A stretch of DNA of 64,000 nucleotides from RDXT01 sp033762375 (GTDB lineage: Bacteria > Bacteroidota > Bacteroidia > J057). The stretch covers positions 1-64,000 of the forward strand of contig JANRLQ010000054.1 of NCBI GenBank assembly GCA_033762375.1, given 5' to 3'. This document shows positions 7,906 to 15,513 of the stretch, piece by piece (position 1 is the first letter of the stretch; every line of letters begins with the position of its first letter). The notes under the pieces were generated by a model. It was not told the DNA's origin and did no database searches. It worked only from the letters and a program-made list of their open reading frames with translations. Both the position numbers and the translations under genes were made by a program.

Positions 7906-8907
7906 ATGAAAAAAGGCAAACAACTTCTGCAGTTTGACTGGGCGATGAAAAAAATGCTTCGCCATAAAGCAAACTTTGATATACTGGAGGGCTTCCTGAG
8001 CGAACTCCTGGGGGAGGCTGTGACCATCCGGCAGATTCTCGAGAGTGAAAGTAACAAAGAGGTTGAAAACGATAAGTTCAACCGGGTAGATATCCTGATC
8101 GAAAATGAAAAAAGGGAGTTGATCATTATCGAAATACAGAATAGCATGGAGTATGATTACTTTCATCGTATTCTCTATGGAGCCTCTAAAGTCATTACCG
8201 AGCATATCAAGGCCCCAGCCGCCTACTCAGAGATTCGCAAGGTGATCTCGATCACGATTGCCTATTTTGACCTGGGGCAGGGTAAGGATTATATATATCA
8301 CGGTGTCACCAGCTTCAAGGGAGTCCACAAAGGAGATATACTCAGGCTCTCTGGTCGTCAGAAGGAACTGTACCAGCAGGAACACCCGTATCAGATATTT
8401 CCGGAGTACTATCTGATCAAGGTCAGTCAGTTCAATGACCGGGTCCGGAATACCCTGGATGAGTGGATATATTTTTTGAAAAATGGAGAAGTATTGGAGG
8501 AATTTACGGCCAAAGGCCTCTCCGAGGCGCAGGAGCGACTCACGGAGCTGAAGCTTACCGATGAGGAGCGGGGCGCTTACCGGCGTTACCTGCGACAGTT
8601 GCACGATATTGCCAGCGAGGAGTACAACAAAATGGTGGACATACAGATGAATCAGAAGGAGGCGGAGCAAAAAGCCCACCAGCAAGGTATGGAACAAGGT
8701 CTCCAGCAAGGTCTCCAGCAAGGCATCGAGCAAGGCATTCAGCGAGGTATCCAGCAGGGTATTGAGCAGGGTATCCAGCAGGGTGCCCAGGCCGGGGCAC
8801 AAAAAGCTAAGCTGGAAATGGCACGCCTGCTCAAAGCAAAAGGCATGTCATTAGAGGAGGTCGCCGCGATTACGGGGCTTTCGCAGGAAGAGGTTGCTTC
8901 AGCCTGA
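7906..8907 (+). CDS. Rpn/PD-(D/E)XK-type recombination-promoting nuclease, transposase-like
   Basis: The 333-residue product belongs to the PD-(D/E)XK family of Rpn/YhgA-type proteins. The core is near residues 60-85: FNRVDILIEN supplies the Asp and IIIEIQNSMEYDYF gives the Glu-x-Gln, with the family's HRILYGASKV after it. Residues about 250-300 are a tandem run of QGxx tetrapeptides written by a roughly 12-base DNA repeat (about 8685-8795). A C-terminal helical segment, LLKAKGMSLEEVAAITGLS, resembles a small HTH and is typical of the family. No terminal inverted repeats or target duplication are visible, so it is not part of a recognisable transposon. Biological role is uncertain; known relatives cut DNA with little sequence preference. 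Confidence 0.85.
   Translation: MKKGKQLLQFDWAMKKMLRHKANFDILEGFLSELLGEAVTIRQILESESNKEVENDKFNRVDILIENEKRELIIIEIQNSMEYDYFHRILYGASKVITEHIKAPAAYSEIRKVISITIAYFDLGQGKDYIYHGVTSFKGVHKGDILRLSGRQKELYQQEHPYQIFPEYYLIKVSQFNDRVRNTLDEWIYFLKNGEVLEEFTAKGLSEAQERLTELKLTDEERGAYRRYLRQLHDIASEEYNKMVDIQMNQKEAEQKAHQQGMEQGLQQGLQQGIEQGIQRGIQQGIEQGIQQGAQAGAQKAKLEMARLLKAKGMSLEEVAAITGLSQEEVASA
8685..8795 (+). repeat. In-frame 12-base tandem repeats encoding QG-rich tetrapeptides
   Basis: About nine imperfect copies of a 12-base unit such as CAGCAAGGTCTC or CAGCAGGGTATT. They code for QGLQ, QGIE, QGIQ and similar tetrapeptides inside the Rpn-type protein. Copy number in such arrays often varies between strains. Confidence 0.8.
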
Positions 8908-8908
8908 C

Positions 8909-9316
8909 TCAGGTATCTGTTTCATTCAGGACCCAGAGTTCCTGACCTCTGACTTCATGCCTGAATCTTCGCAGCGGAGCAGGCGGGGGGCCATCAAGTA
9001 CTTCACCTTCAGCATCATACACCCCCTCATGGCAGGGGCACTGAAACTGCTTGTCATCCGGCACCCACTTTACGGTGCATCTTTTGTGGGAGCAGATAAG
9101 GCTAAAGATGGTAATCTCGGCGCCATCGATACGCGCCATGATCTGCCGCCGGTTAAATTTAGTTATCCAAAAGCCTGCTTGCCGGAGCTCAGCAAGGCTG
9201 CACACCCGCATATCAGGCGCATCCAGTAGCGAACAGGCCATCGGCGCACCCGCTATACAAGCTCCGGCACTTACCACCAGGGCCTTTTGAATAAATGCTT
9301 TCCGTGTGTGTCCCAT
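8909..9316 (-). CDS. Small exported Rieske [2Fe-2S] protein
   Basis: A 135-residue Rieske protein with ligands in CSHKRC and CPCHEG. Each box has the additional Cys that forms the stabilising disulfide in high-potential Rieske proteins of bc1/b6f type. The N-terminus is basic then hydrophobic (KAFIQKALVVSAGACIAGAP) and suits export, though no twin Arg is present, and a downstream Cys in MACSLL could also be lipidated. The start is the Met of MGHTRKAF (9316); the frame stays open further upstream but would overlap ribE. It follows ribE by 7 bases. No cytochrome b or oxygenase large subunit is near, so its electron partner is unknown. Confidence 0.85.
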   Translation of the reverse strand: MGHTRKAFIQKALVVSAGACIAGAPMACSLLDAPDMRVCSLAELRQAGFWITKFNRRQIMARIDGAEITIFSLICSHKRCTVKWVPDDKQFQCPCHEGVYDAEGEVLDGPPPAPLRRFRHEVRGQELWVLNETDT

Positions 9317-9323
9317 GTTTGTA

Positions 9324-9944
9324 TTATGCCCCCTGATACAGGCCGGGCCGCTGTGAAAGAATCCGGGCGATGTACTTTCCCAGGATGTCAAACTCCAGAT
9401 TGACCCGCATACCAGGTCGCAACGCATGAAAGTTGGTATGCTCCCAGGTATATGGGATGATCGTGACAGAAAATCCGGCGCTGCCCGCTTCTACGACGGT
9501 AAGACTTACCCCATTCACACAGACAGAGCCTTTATTGACGAGCAGGGTCGCATAGGACGGATCCGTGCTGAAGTGAATCATCCAGGAGCCATCCAGGTCT
9601 TCAATGGCGTCCACTACGGCAGTGGTATCCACATGGCCCTGTACAAAATGCCCATCCAGCCGGTCGCCTGCCCGCAGGCACCTTTCGATATTCACCCGGT
9701 CTCCGGCCTGCCACTCACCGAGGCGGGTTTTTTGCAGGGTTTCTGCCACTGCCGTCACCCGGTACCGGGTCTGGTCCTGGGTGCGTGTCTCATGGGTGAC
9801 GGTCAGGCACACTCCATCATGCGCGATACTTTGGTCCACCCGTATCTCATCCGGAAAGTCCGCAATGATCTCAAAGGTGCGATTGGTGCCGGAGGATATT
9901 ACAGACTCAATAGTACCCATCCGTTCGATGATTCCTGTAAACAT
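9324..9944 (-). CDS. ribE: Riboflavin synthase, alpha subunit
   Basis: A 206-residue enzyme that dismutates two 6,7-dimethyl-8-ribityllumazines to riboflavin. The signature start MFTGIIE is intact and the two lumazine-binding barrels are visible, with matching blocks SIAHDGVCLTV in the first and NKGSVCVNGVSLTV in the second. Length is normal. No other riboflavin genes are adjacent; the only close neighbour is the Rieske gene 7 bases downstream. Confidence 0.96.
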   Translation of the reverse strand: MFTGIIERMGTIESVISSGTNRTFEIIADFPDEIRVDQSIAHDGVCLTVTHETRTQDQTRYRVTAVAETLQKTRLGEWQAGDRVNIERCLRAGDRLDGHFVQGHVDTTAVVDAIEDLDGSWMIHFSTDPSYATLLVNKGSVCVNGVSLTVVEAGSAGFSVTIIPYTWEHTNFHALRPGMRVNLEFDILGKYIARILSQRPGLYQGA

Positions 9945-9999
9945 AGCAGGCTGTCGGGTTATTCGCCCATAAAACTACATATTCGCCCGAAAAGTTATA

Positions 10000-12888
10000 T
10001 CATCGGAGCAAGGTAACCCATCCCGTCAGCTCCAGTGACCGGTTTCCATTCAATCCCAGCTCTTCATAGCGGAGATAATAATAATACACCCCCGCTTCGG
10101 CAGGCTTGCCTGTCATGTCCTGAATACCGTCCCAGAGGCGGCTGATGTCCCCACCTGTTTCGGTATGCATGGGCCGTCCCCACCGGTCATAGATCACAAA
10201 CTCCCGCAGCACCACATCCCGGTAGGAGGCCGGACGCAGGATGTCATTGACGGCATCATCATTGGGTGTGAAGATATTGGACATGATCAGGCTGGGGCAA
10301 TAGTCCACACAGATGCCTGCATCAGGCTCACTGGTGTTTCCCAGCGTATCTGTCACGGTCACTGCATAACACCCTGCCTGGGTATAAACACTTCCACTCA
10401 GGTCAAATGTCAGGACGGTGTCTCCCGTCCACGCAGCCCAGCTAAAGCGGGATACGATCTGATAGGGTCCCTCGACCCCTGGCGCATACAGGACTGACAC
10501 CTCACGGGCATCATCTGCACAAGCCTCAGGTGATTTGGTGAGGGTCACGGTATGGATCAGTGTCTGGCAGTCACCGGTTGCGGTGACAGCAGGATTACAA
10601 GGGGGCATATCGTCACGTGCCACATCACATGCGACCTGTGAGTCATTGATAAGGGGTGTTTTGACACCCTGCACATTATGCGTGCCATAAGAACGGATAA
10701 CATAACAATACCGGACTGCCGGATCCAGGCCCTCATCCCGGTATGAATGCGAGGTGCCGCCGCTGCCGGGTACCGTGGTTATCAGGACATAAGGACCACC
10801 CGCATCCGACCGGTATATTTCATACTCGGTATTAAGCCAGGGTACATACTCGGTCCAGTTCAGGTCAATGTAATTAGTCCCTCCCCCGTTGGCCGTCAGG
10901 TATATACTCGTCCCGATATTTTCAGCGGACGCATTGCGGATCAGGTTACCCTGTCCGTCGTAGATCTCAACCCGGTAGTTATACCCCCTTATCTCAGTAT
11001 CAAGGCCGGTATCCATATAAGTGGTATCCGCATAAGATGCTGTGCGGATTTCAATGGCCGGGAAAGCATTGTTATTCGCCCGAAACAACTTATAGGTGAA
11101 AGGGCCCGGAAAAAAAGTGTCTATGGCTGCCTGTGACCAGGTGACCCAGATTTGCCCGTTGGCAGCACTGGTAGCAGCCACACTGTCCTGGGTGAGATAC
11201 AGGGTTTCGTTCAGGATCTCAATGCAAGCCTGATCTGTGGCACAACTTTCCAGTGCGGGTGCACCGGGCAGATTGGGGGTTGCATACATAGCCGTTACGA
11301 CATAGCAGATGTCCTCCCCAAAATTTCCTCCCAGCGACAGCAGCGAATCTGTAAACGTGGTTGGTTGTCCGCCTGCGAGATACTTGATGAACTCAAAGCC
11401 CGCGCTGGCAGGCGACATCTCACAGCAGATCGTATCCTGAGCAAAAGGGGCGTCATTTACCTTGCGATAAATCTGATATCCCACCACATATGCCTCACAC
11501 ACAGGCGCATCCCAGCGCAAGTGTACGACCCGGACACCTTTTTGAGCGACGAGGTTGCGGGGGGGAGGCGGGATCACCCGGATGGTTATGGCCTTATTGG
11601 CAGCGAGCGTAGTGGTGACAGAGTTTGGGAAAGAGTAACTTTTGTTGTCAGTAGCATAAAGGTCCACCTGATACAGGCTCCTGCGGATATTGTCACACTC
11701 CGTCTGCCAGAAGATCGTCCCTTTAATCGTGTCAGCGGGTTGTATACCGTTGTTTTGTGTGCTCTGAGGGAGCCCGGTATAGGTCAGGCTAAAGGACGGG
11801 TCCACGATCAGGCCGCTGATGGTGGCTGGATTATCGGTGGCAAAGGGACCATTCAGGCCCACGCCTCCGTTGTTGAGGGAGAGGTAGAGGCTGTCTGTAA
11901 GGTCGGGATCCCAGGCGCGGAACTTCAGCCGCATAAAGTCGCCGGCATATACACAGGTGTCCTCTGTGGCTTCGATCACCGGCGGGTTATTGTTACAGTC
12001 TATGACCCATACAGCCATGTCCCGTATCACATATCCCAGGAGCTGTCCGTCCCGCCACTCCTCGACTTTGTACCCAAAATTATAAATACCAAGCTGGGTA
12101 GGCACCTGCCAGGTGATCAGGCCCGTGAGGGGGTTCATCGTAAAGGTGCTGTTGCCAAATGTCGCGTCATCTGGGCGCTGGTAGCCGCTGGCGATCGTCG
12201 GAAAATTACTTTGGGCAGGGTCGTAGTGATAGGAAGGCACCAGGGAGTAGGCCAGAGAGTCGCCGTCCGCATCAAAAGCACCGGGGTTGTGGGTCCAGAT
12301 CTTGCCTGCGCAGGCATCGTCGAGCGGCTCATTGAGCAGGATGGGCGTATTGTTAAACCCGATGATGGGGGGGGTAATAAACAGGCGGGTCCCGACAAAA
12401 AAAGCCTGCTTTTCAGGGTCATTGATATTAACCACAGAGCCGTGGCGGGCTATATCATAATAATAGATGTCATACTCACCCGGTCCCGGAAAAACAAAGG
12501 TCGTGACGTATAGGTTTTTTTTGACGGTGCCCTTGACGACGATACCGGCCAGTGGATTGGAGACAGTACAGTCAGAGTTGGGAGCTGTTTGTACAGGGCC
12601 ATTAGAGCGGGGGACATTTTCTATGAGGGCCAGTTGGACTGGATTGGCCCCTGTCGTCCATATCAGGAAGTCAGCCGAGCATCGGTCCACACCCGCTGGT
12701 GCCGGGTCTGTATAGGTCGTGAGGGTGATTTCATAACTATTGGGGTTGCCGGGGTCATTCTGTCGCAGGGTGATCTGACCAGCCAGATTATGTGTGGCGT
12801 ACAGCGCTGCCGGAAACCAGCAGGACAACAACAACGCTCCGAAGACCCGGAGAGACCGGAGAGAAAAGCCAGGATACATCATATTCAT
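10000..12888 (-). CDS. Large secreted protein with fibronectin-like repeats and a gliding-motility (type B) C-terminal sorting domain
   Basis: The 962-residue product has a signal peptide near LRVFGALLLSCWFPAALYA. The mature part opens with ATHNLAGQITLRQ, a form common to Bacteroidota surface proteins. Two or three Ig/fibronectin-III-like modules lie in the middle (for example IPPPPRNLVAQKGVRVVHLRWDA, near residue 445). The last 90 residues are the T9SS type B domain, seen as SNIFTPNDDAVND, FVIYDRWGRPM and WDGIQDMTGKPAEAGVYYYYL. The protein should therefore be exported and attached by the type IX system. I start at 12888 (MNMMYPG). Two further in-frame Mets follow directly and the true start is not decided. 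Ligand or activity is unknown. Confidence 0.88.
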   Translation of the reverse strand: MNMMYPGFSLRSLRVFGALLLSCWFPAALYATHNLAGQITLRQNDPGNPNSYEITLTTYTDPAPAGVDRCSADFLIWTTGANPVQLALIENVPRSNGPVQTAPNSDCTVSNPLAGIVVKGTVKKNLYVTTFVFPGPGEYDIYYYDIARHGSVVNINDPEKQAFFVGTRLFITPPIIGFNNTPILLNEPLDDACAGKIWTHNPGAFDADGDSLAYSLVPSYHYDPAQSNFPTIASGYQRPDDATFGNSTFTMNPLTGLITWQVPTQLGIYNFGYKVEEWRDGQLLGYVIRDMAVWVIDCNNNPPVIEATEDTCVYAGDFMRLKFRAWDPDLTDSLYLSLNNGGVGLNGPFATDNPATISGLIVDPSFSLTYTGLPQSTQNNGIQPADTIKGTIFWQTECDNIRRSLYQVDLYATDNKSYSFPNSVTTTLAANKAITIRVIPPPPRNLVAQKGVRVVHLRWDAPVCEAYVVGYQIYRKVNDAPFAQDTICCEMSPASAGFEFIKYLAGGQPTTFTDSLLSLGGNFGEDICYVVTAMYATPNLPGAPALESCATDQACIEILNETLYLTQDSVAATSAANGQIWVTWSQAAIDTFFPGPFTYKLFRANNNAFPAIEIRTASYADTTYMDTGLDTEIRGYNYRVEIYDGQGNLIRNASAENIGTSIYLTANGGGTNYIDLNWTEYVPWLNTEYEIYRSDAGGPYVLITTVPGSGGTSHSYRDEGLDPAVRYCYVIRSYGTHNVQGVKTPLINDSQVACDVARDDMPPCNPAVTATGDCQTLIHTVTLTKSPEACADDAREVSVLYAPGVEGPYQIVSRFSWAAWTGDTVLTFDLSGSVYTQAGCYAVTVTDTLGNTSEPDAGICVDYCPSLIMSNIFTPNDDAVNDILRPASYRDVVLREFVIYDRWGRPMHTETGGDISRLWDGIQDMTGKPAEAGVYYYYLRYEELGLNGNRSLELTGWVTLLR

Positions 12889-13154
12889 ACGCCAGCTAAG
12901 TGGATCGAAATACAACTACAGAGATTACAACACAAGATATTACTGCTGCTGCATGTGGAGGGACAGGGAAAACCCCGGACGGAAATATACAGGTAAGAAC
13001 GCAGGAAAACACAGCTTGTTTCGCCTAAAATCCATCTACCTTCAGGGATTGTATACTTGCCACAAATCCATAAGATAATTTCTGCCTGACGTTTGGAAAT
13101 TGTTGGAAGAAGTACGTACTTGCACAGCCATTTGAAAGTCAAGCCTAAACAGGG
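12889..13154 (+). promoter_or_regulatory. Leader region upstream of rplM with a 12-bp perfect palindrome
   Basis: This 266-base gap lies between the start of the minus-strand surface-protein gene and rplM. A perfect palindrome AAGTACGTACTT sits at 13110-13121, 33 bases before the rplM start. A weak minus-7-like TATACTTG lies at 13052-13059 without a clear upstream element. Some Bacteroidota carry autoregulatory leaders before rplM; whether this is one needs structure comparison. Confidence 0.35.
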
Positions 13155-13601
13155 ATGGATTCCATTAGTTTTAAGACCATATCGGCCAACAGTGCCACTG
13201 TAGATAAAAAGTGGGTCATCGTAGACGCCGAAGGACAGGTACTTGGACGCCTGGCGAGCCGCATCGCATTTATTTTGCGCGGCAAGCACAAGACCAACTT
13301 CACGCCACATGTAGATTGTGGTGACAATGTTATTGTCATCAATGCTGCTAAAGTGCGCTTCACCGGCAAAAAAATGGATGACAAGGAGTACATCCACCAC
13401 ACGGGTTATCCCGGCGGTCAGCGGGTGACTACCCCTCGCCGTCAGTTTGCCAAAGACGCAACCAAGATCGTCGAGTGGGCCGTCAAAGGAATGCTTCCCA
13501 AGACCAAACTGGGTGATAAACTGTTCACCAACCTCCGCGTGTACCCCGGTGATGTACATCCCCACGCTGCACAGGAGCCTGTGACCCTGGAGATACTGTA
13601 A
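13155..13601 (+). CDS. rplM: 50S ribosomal protein L13 (uL13)
   Basis: A 148-residue L13 protein binding 23S rRNA early in assembly. VDKKWVIVDAEGQVLGRLAS at the N-terminus and the blocks KVRFTGKKMDDKEYIHHTGYPG and GMLPKTKLGD are standard. The usual partner rpsI follows after 34 bases and then rpsB, so the three are one operon. Confidence 0.97.
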   Translation: MDSISFKTISANSATVDKKWVIVDAEGQVLGRLASRIAFILRGKHKTNFTPHVDCGDNVIVINAAKVRFTGKKMDDKEYIHHTGYPGGQRVTTPRRQFAKDATKIVEWAVKGMLPKTKLGDKLFTNLRVYPGDVHPHAAQEPVTLEIL

Positions 13602-13635
13602 TGCTTCCCATTCTTCCCAACGGAGTTTCTTATAC

Positions 13636-14025
13636 ATGAACAAGGCAATACAAGTCGGCAGAAGAAAAAGAGCTGTCGCACGGGTGACACTGAAGGCCGG
13701 GTCCGGCAAGTTTACGATTAATGATCGTGAGTTTGCTGAGTATTTTCCGCTGGAAACAACCCGTATGATTGTACTGGAGCCGTTTACAGTGTTGGATGTG
13801 AATCCAGCTGAATACGATGTAGTCGTCAATGTCGCTGGAGGTGGTATCACCGGCCAGTCTGAAGCTGTACGCCTCGGCATCACGCGCTCCCTCATGGACC
13901 AAAATATCGAGACGCGTCCGCCCCTCAAAAAGGCTGGTCTCGTTACCCGCGACTCCCGCAAAGTGGAGCGCAAAAAACCGGGCAAGCGCAAAGCCAGAAA
14001 GAGCTCTCAATTCTCCAAGCGTTAA
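13636..14025 (+). CDS. rpsI: 30S ribosomal protein S9 (uS9)
   Basis: A 129-residue S9 protein. GRRKRAVARVTLKAGSGKFTIN, GGGITGQSEAVRLGITRSL and the basic tail ending in SKR, which reaches the P-site tRNA, are all present. It lies between rplM and rpsB with short gaps. Confidence 0.97.
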   Translation: MNKAIQVGRRKRAVARVTLKAGSGKFTINDREFAEYFPLETTRMIVLEPFTVLDVNPAEYDVVVNVAGGGITGQSEAVRLGITRSLMDQNIETRPPLKKAGLVTRDSRKVERKKPGKRKARKSSQFSKR

Positions 14026-14043
14026 CAGCGAGTACACGAGTAT

Positions 14044-14811
14044 ATGGATCAACCTACTTATCAGGCACTGCTGGATGCGGGTGTTCACTTTGGGCACCTG
14101 CGTAAAAAGTGGAACCCTCACATGGCGCCCTACATCTTCATGGAGCGCAATGGTATTCACATCATAGATCTGAACAAAACCCAGCGTATGCTGGATGAGG
14201 CGGCTCGCGTAGCCAAGCAGCTTTCTGTTGCTGGCCGTAAAATCCTCTTTGTCGCTACTAAAAAGCAGGCACAGGAGATCGTGGAGGCTGAAGCCCGCCG
14301 CATCAATATGCCTTTTGTCACGGAGCGCTGGTTGGGTGGCATGCTCACCAACTTCGCCACGGTGCGCAAGAGCATCAAGCATATGAAGAATATCGAGAAG
14401 ATGAAAACGGACGGTACTTTTGAGCGCCTCAACAAAAAAGAGCGCCTCATGCTGGACCGTGAACGTGACAAACTCGAAAAAGTACTCGGTGGCATCGCTG
14501 AGCTCAACCGCCTGCCTTCTGCGCTCTTCATCGTGGATATCAAAAAAGAGCATATTGCCGTGGCTGAAGCCCGCAAGCTCAATATCCCGACCATTGGCAT
14601 GGTAGATACCAACTCAAATCCTAATGAGGTGGATTTCCCGATCCCTGCCAACGATGACGCGACCAAGTCTATCCAGCTGATCGTACGCACGATCTCTGAA
14701 GCCGTCATCGAAGGTTCTGAAGAGCGCCGCAAGCGTCGTGAAGAAGACCGCACCAAAACTGAAGCAGACCGTCAGGTTGCTGCTGAGGTCTCCGGAGAGT
14801 CTGAAGACTGA
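14044..14811 (+). CDS. rpsB: 30S ribosomal protein S2 (uS2)
   Basis: A 255-residue S2 protein, with LLDAGVHFGHLRKKWNP at the N-terminus and RWLGGMLTNFATVRKSI, PSALFIVDIKKEHIAVAEA and PTIGMVDTNSNPNEVDFPIPANDDA further on. The C-terminal 25 residues are Arg/Glu-rich. A strong terminator follows 21 bases after the stop. The gene for elongation factor Ts, which usually follows rpsB, is absent here. Confidence 0.97.
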   Translation: MDQPTYQALLDAGVHFGHLRKKWNPHMAPYIFMERNGIHIIDLNKTQRMLDEAARVAKQLSVAGRKILFVATKKQAQEIVEAEARRINMPFVTERWLGGMLTNFATVRKSIKHMKNIEKMKTDGTFERLNKKERLMLDRERDKLEKVLGGIAELNRLPSALFIVDIKKEHIAVAEARKLNIPTIGMVDTNSNPNEVDFPIPANDDATKSIQLIVRTISEAVIEGSEERRKRREEDRTKTEADRQVAAEVSGESED

Positions 14812-14832
14812 TGTAATCGTACCCTACATGAT

Positions 14833-14862
14833 AACCGCCTGATTTTCAGGCGGTTTTTTTTA
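14833..14862 (+). terminator. Terminator of the rplM-rpsI-rpsB operon
   Basis: A perfect 10-bp stem (14833-14842 with 14846-14855) with a three-base loop, followed by seven T. It closes the ribosomal operon directly after rpsB. Confidence 0.93.
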
Positions 14863-14878
14863 TTTCATCTATTCCCCC

Positions 14879-14911
14879 CAAAAAAATAGCGGCGCAGTCA
14901 CCTGCGCCGCT
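14879..14911 (-). terminator. Terminator of ndk
   Basis: A perfect 10-bp GC-rich stem (14888-14897 with 14902-14911), loop of four, followed on the minus strand by a run of T. It lies 26 bases past the ndk stop and faces the rpsB terminator. Confidence 0.9.
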
Positions 14912-14936
14912 GGTTACCTACACCTGTGCGGTAGAC

Positions 14937-15359
14937 TCAGGAAAACATCTCCAGGTTGGAGAAGAAATAGTGTGCCTCGCGCTGCGCGCTGGCATCTGCG
15001 TCTGAACCGTGAATCGCATTGGCCTGGAGTGACTCCGCATACAGCTTGCGGATGGTACCTTCTGCAGCGTTGGCAGGGTTGGTAGCGCCAATCAGCGTCC
15101 GAAACTCAGCTACTGCGTCTGCTTTTTCCAGTACCATCGGTACACAGGGGCCACTGGTCATGAAGGCAACCAGCTCCGGGAAAAACGAACGCTCACGGTG
15201 CTCCGCATAAAAACCGCCTGCTTCGCGATCATTGAGGTGGATCATCTTCATGGCACGGATCTTAAAGCCGGCTGCCAGGATATGGTCAATAATTTTACCA
15301 GTATGCCCGTTGCGTACTGCATCAGGCTTGATGATGGTCAGGGTGAAGTTGCCGTTCAT
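14937..15359 (-). CDS. ndk: Nucleoside diphosphate kinase
   Basis: A 140-residue enzyme that transfers the gamma phosphate between nucleoside triphosphates and diphosphates. TLTIIKPDAVRNGHTGKI lies at the N-terminus and the catalytic His is in ANAIHGSDA near the end. I start at the Met of MNGNFTL (15359); the frame stays open another 42 codons but these do not match the family. It is a single-gene unit with its own terminator. Confidence 0.96.
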   Translation of the reverse strand: MNGNFTLTIIKPDAVRNGHTGKIIDHILAAGFKIRAMKMIHLNDREAGGFYAEHRERSFFPELVAFMTSGPCVPMVLEKADAVAEFRTLIGATNPANAAEGTIRKLYAESLQANAIHGSDADASAQREAHYFFSNLEMFS

Positions 15360-15445
15360 TAGGTGGGAATTTCGTGAGTGATTGCGGTGCAAACATAGGA
15401 CTTGCCACGGGATAAAGCAATTTCTATACCGGGCAATCAGCCTAA

Positions 15446-15476
15446 TATAAAAGCCGCCCCGGAGACCAGGGCGGCT
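15446..15476 (-). terminator. Terminator of the 2,419-residue surface-protein gene
   Basis: An 8-bp stem (15452-15459 with 15469-15476) reads on the minus strand as AGCCGCCC, a 9-base loop and GGGCGGCT, followed by TTTTATATT. It lies about 40 bases past the stop at 15514. Confidence 0.75.
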
Positions 15477-15513
15477 AGGATACACATATACGTGCAGGTG
15501 GTGCAGGCTGGCC

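Noticed and set aside
8685..8795. Short regular repeats that could be taken for a CRISPR array
   Set aside because: They are 12-base in-frame coding repeats without spacers and lie inside a nuclease gene.
11152..12513. A 453-codon open frame on the plus strand inside the gliding-domain gene
   Set aside because: It has no family pattern and the minus strand encodes a full surface protein with a signal peptide and sorting domain.
12885..13991. A 368-codon open frame on the minus strand across rplM and rpsI
   Set aside because: It lies opposite two ribosomal-protein genes with intact motifs; it is a shadow frame.
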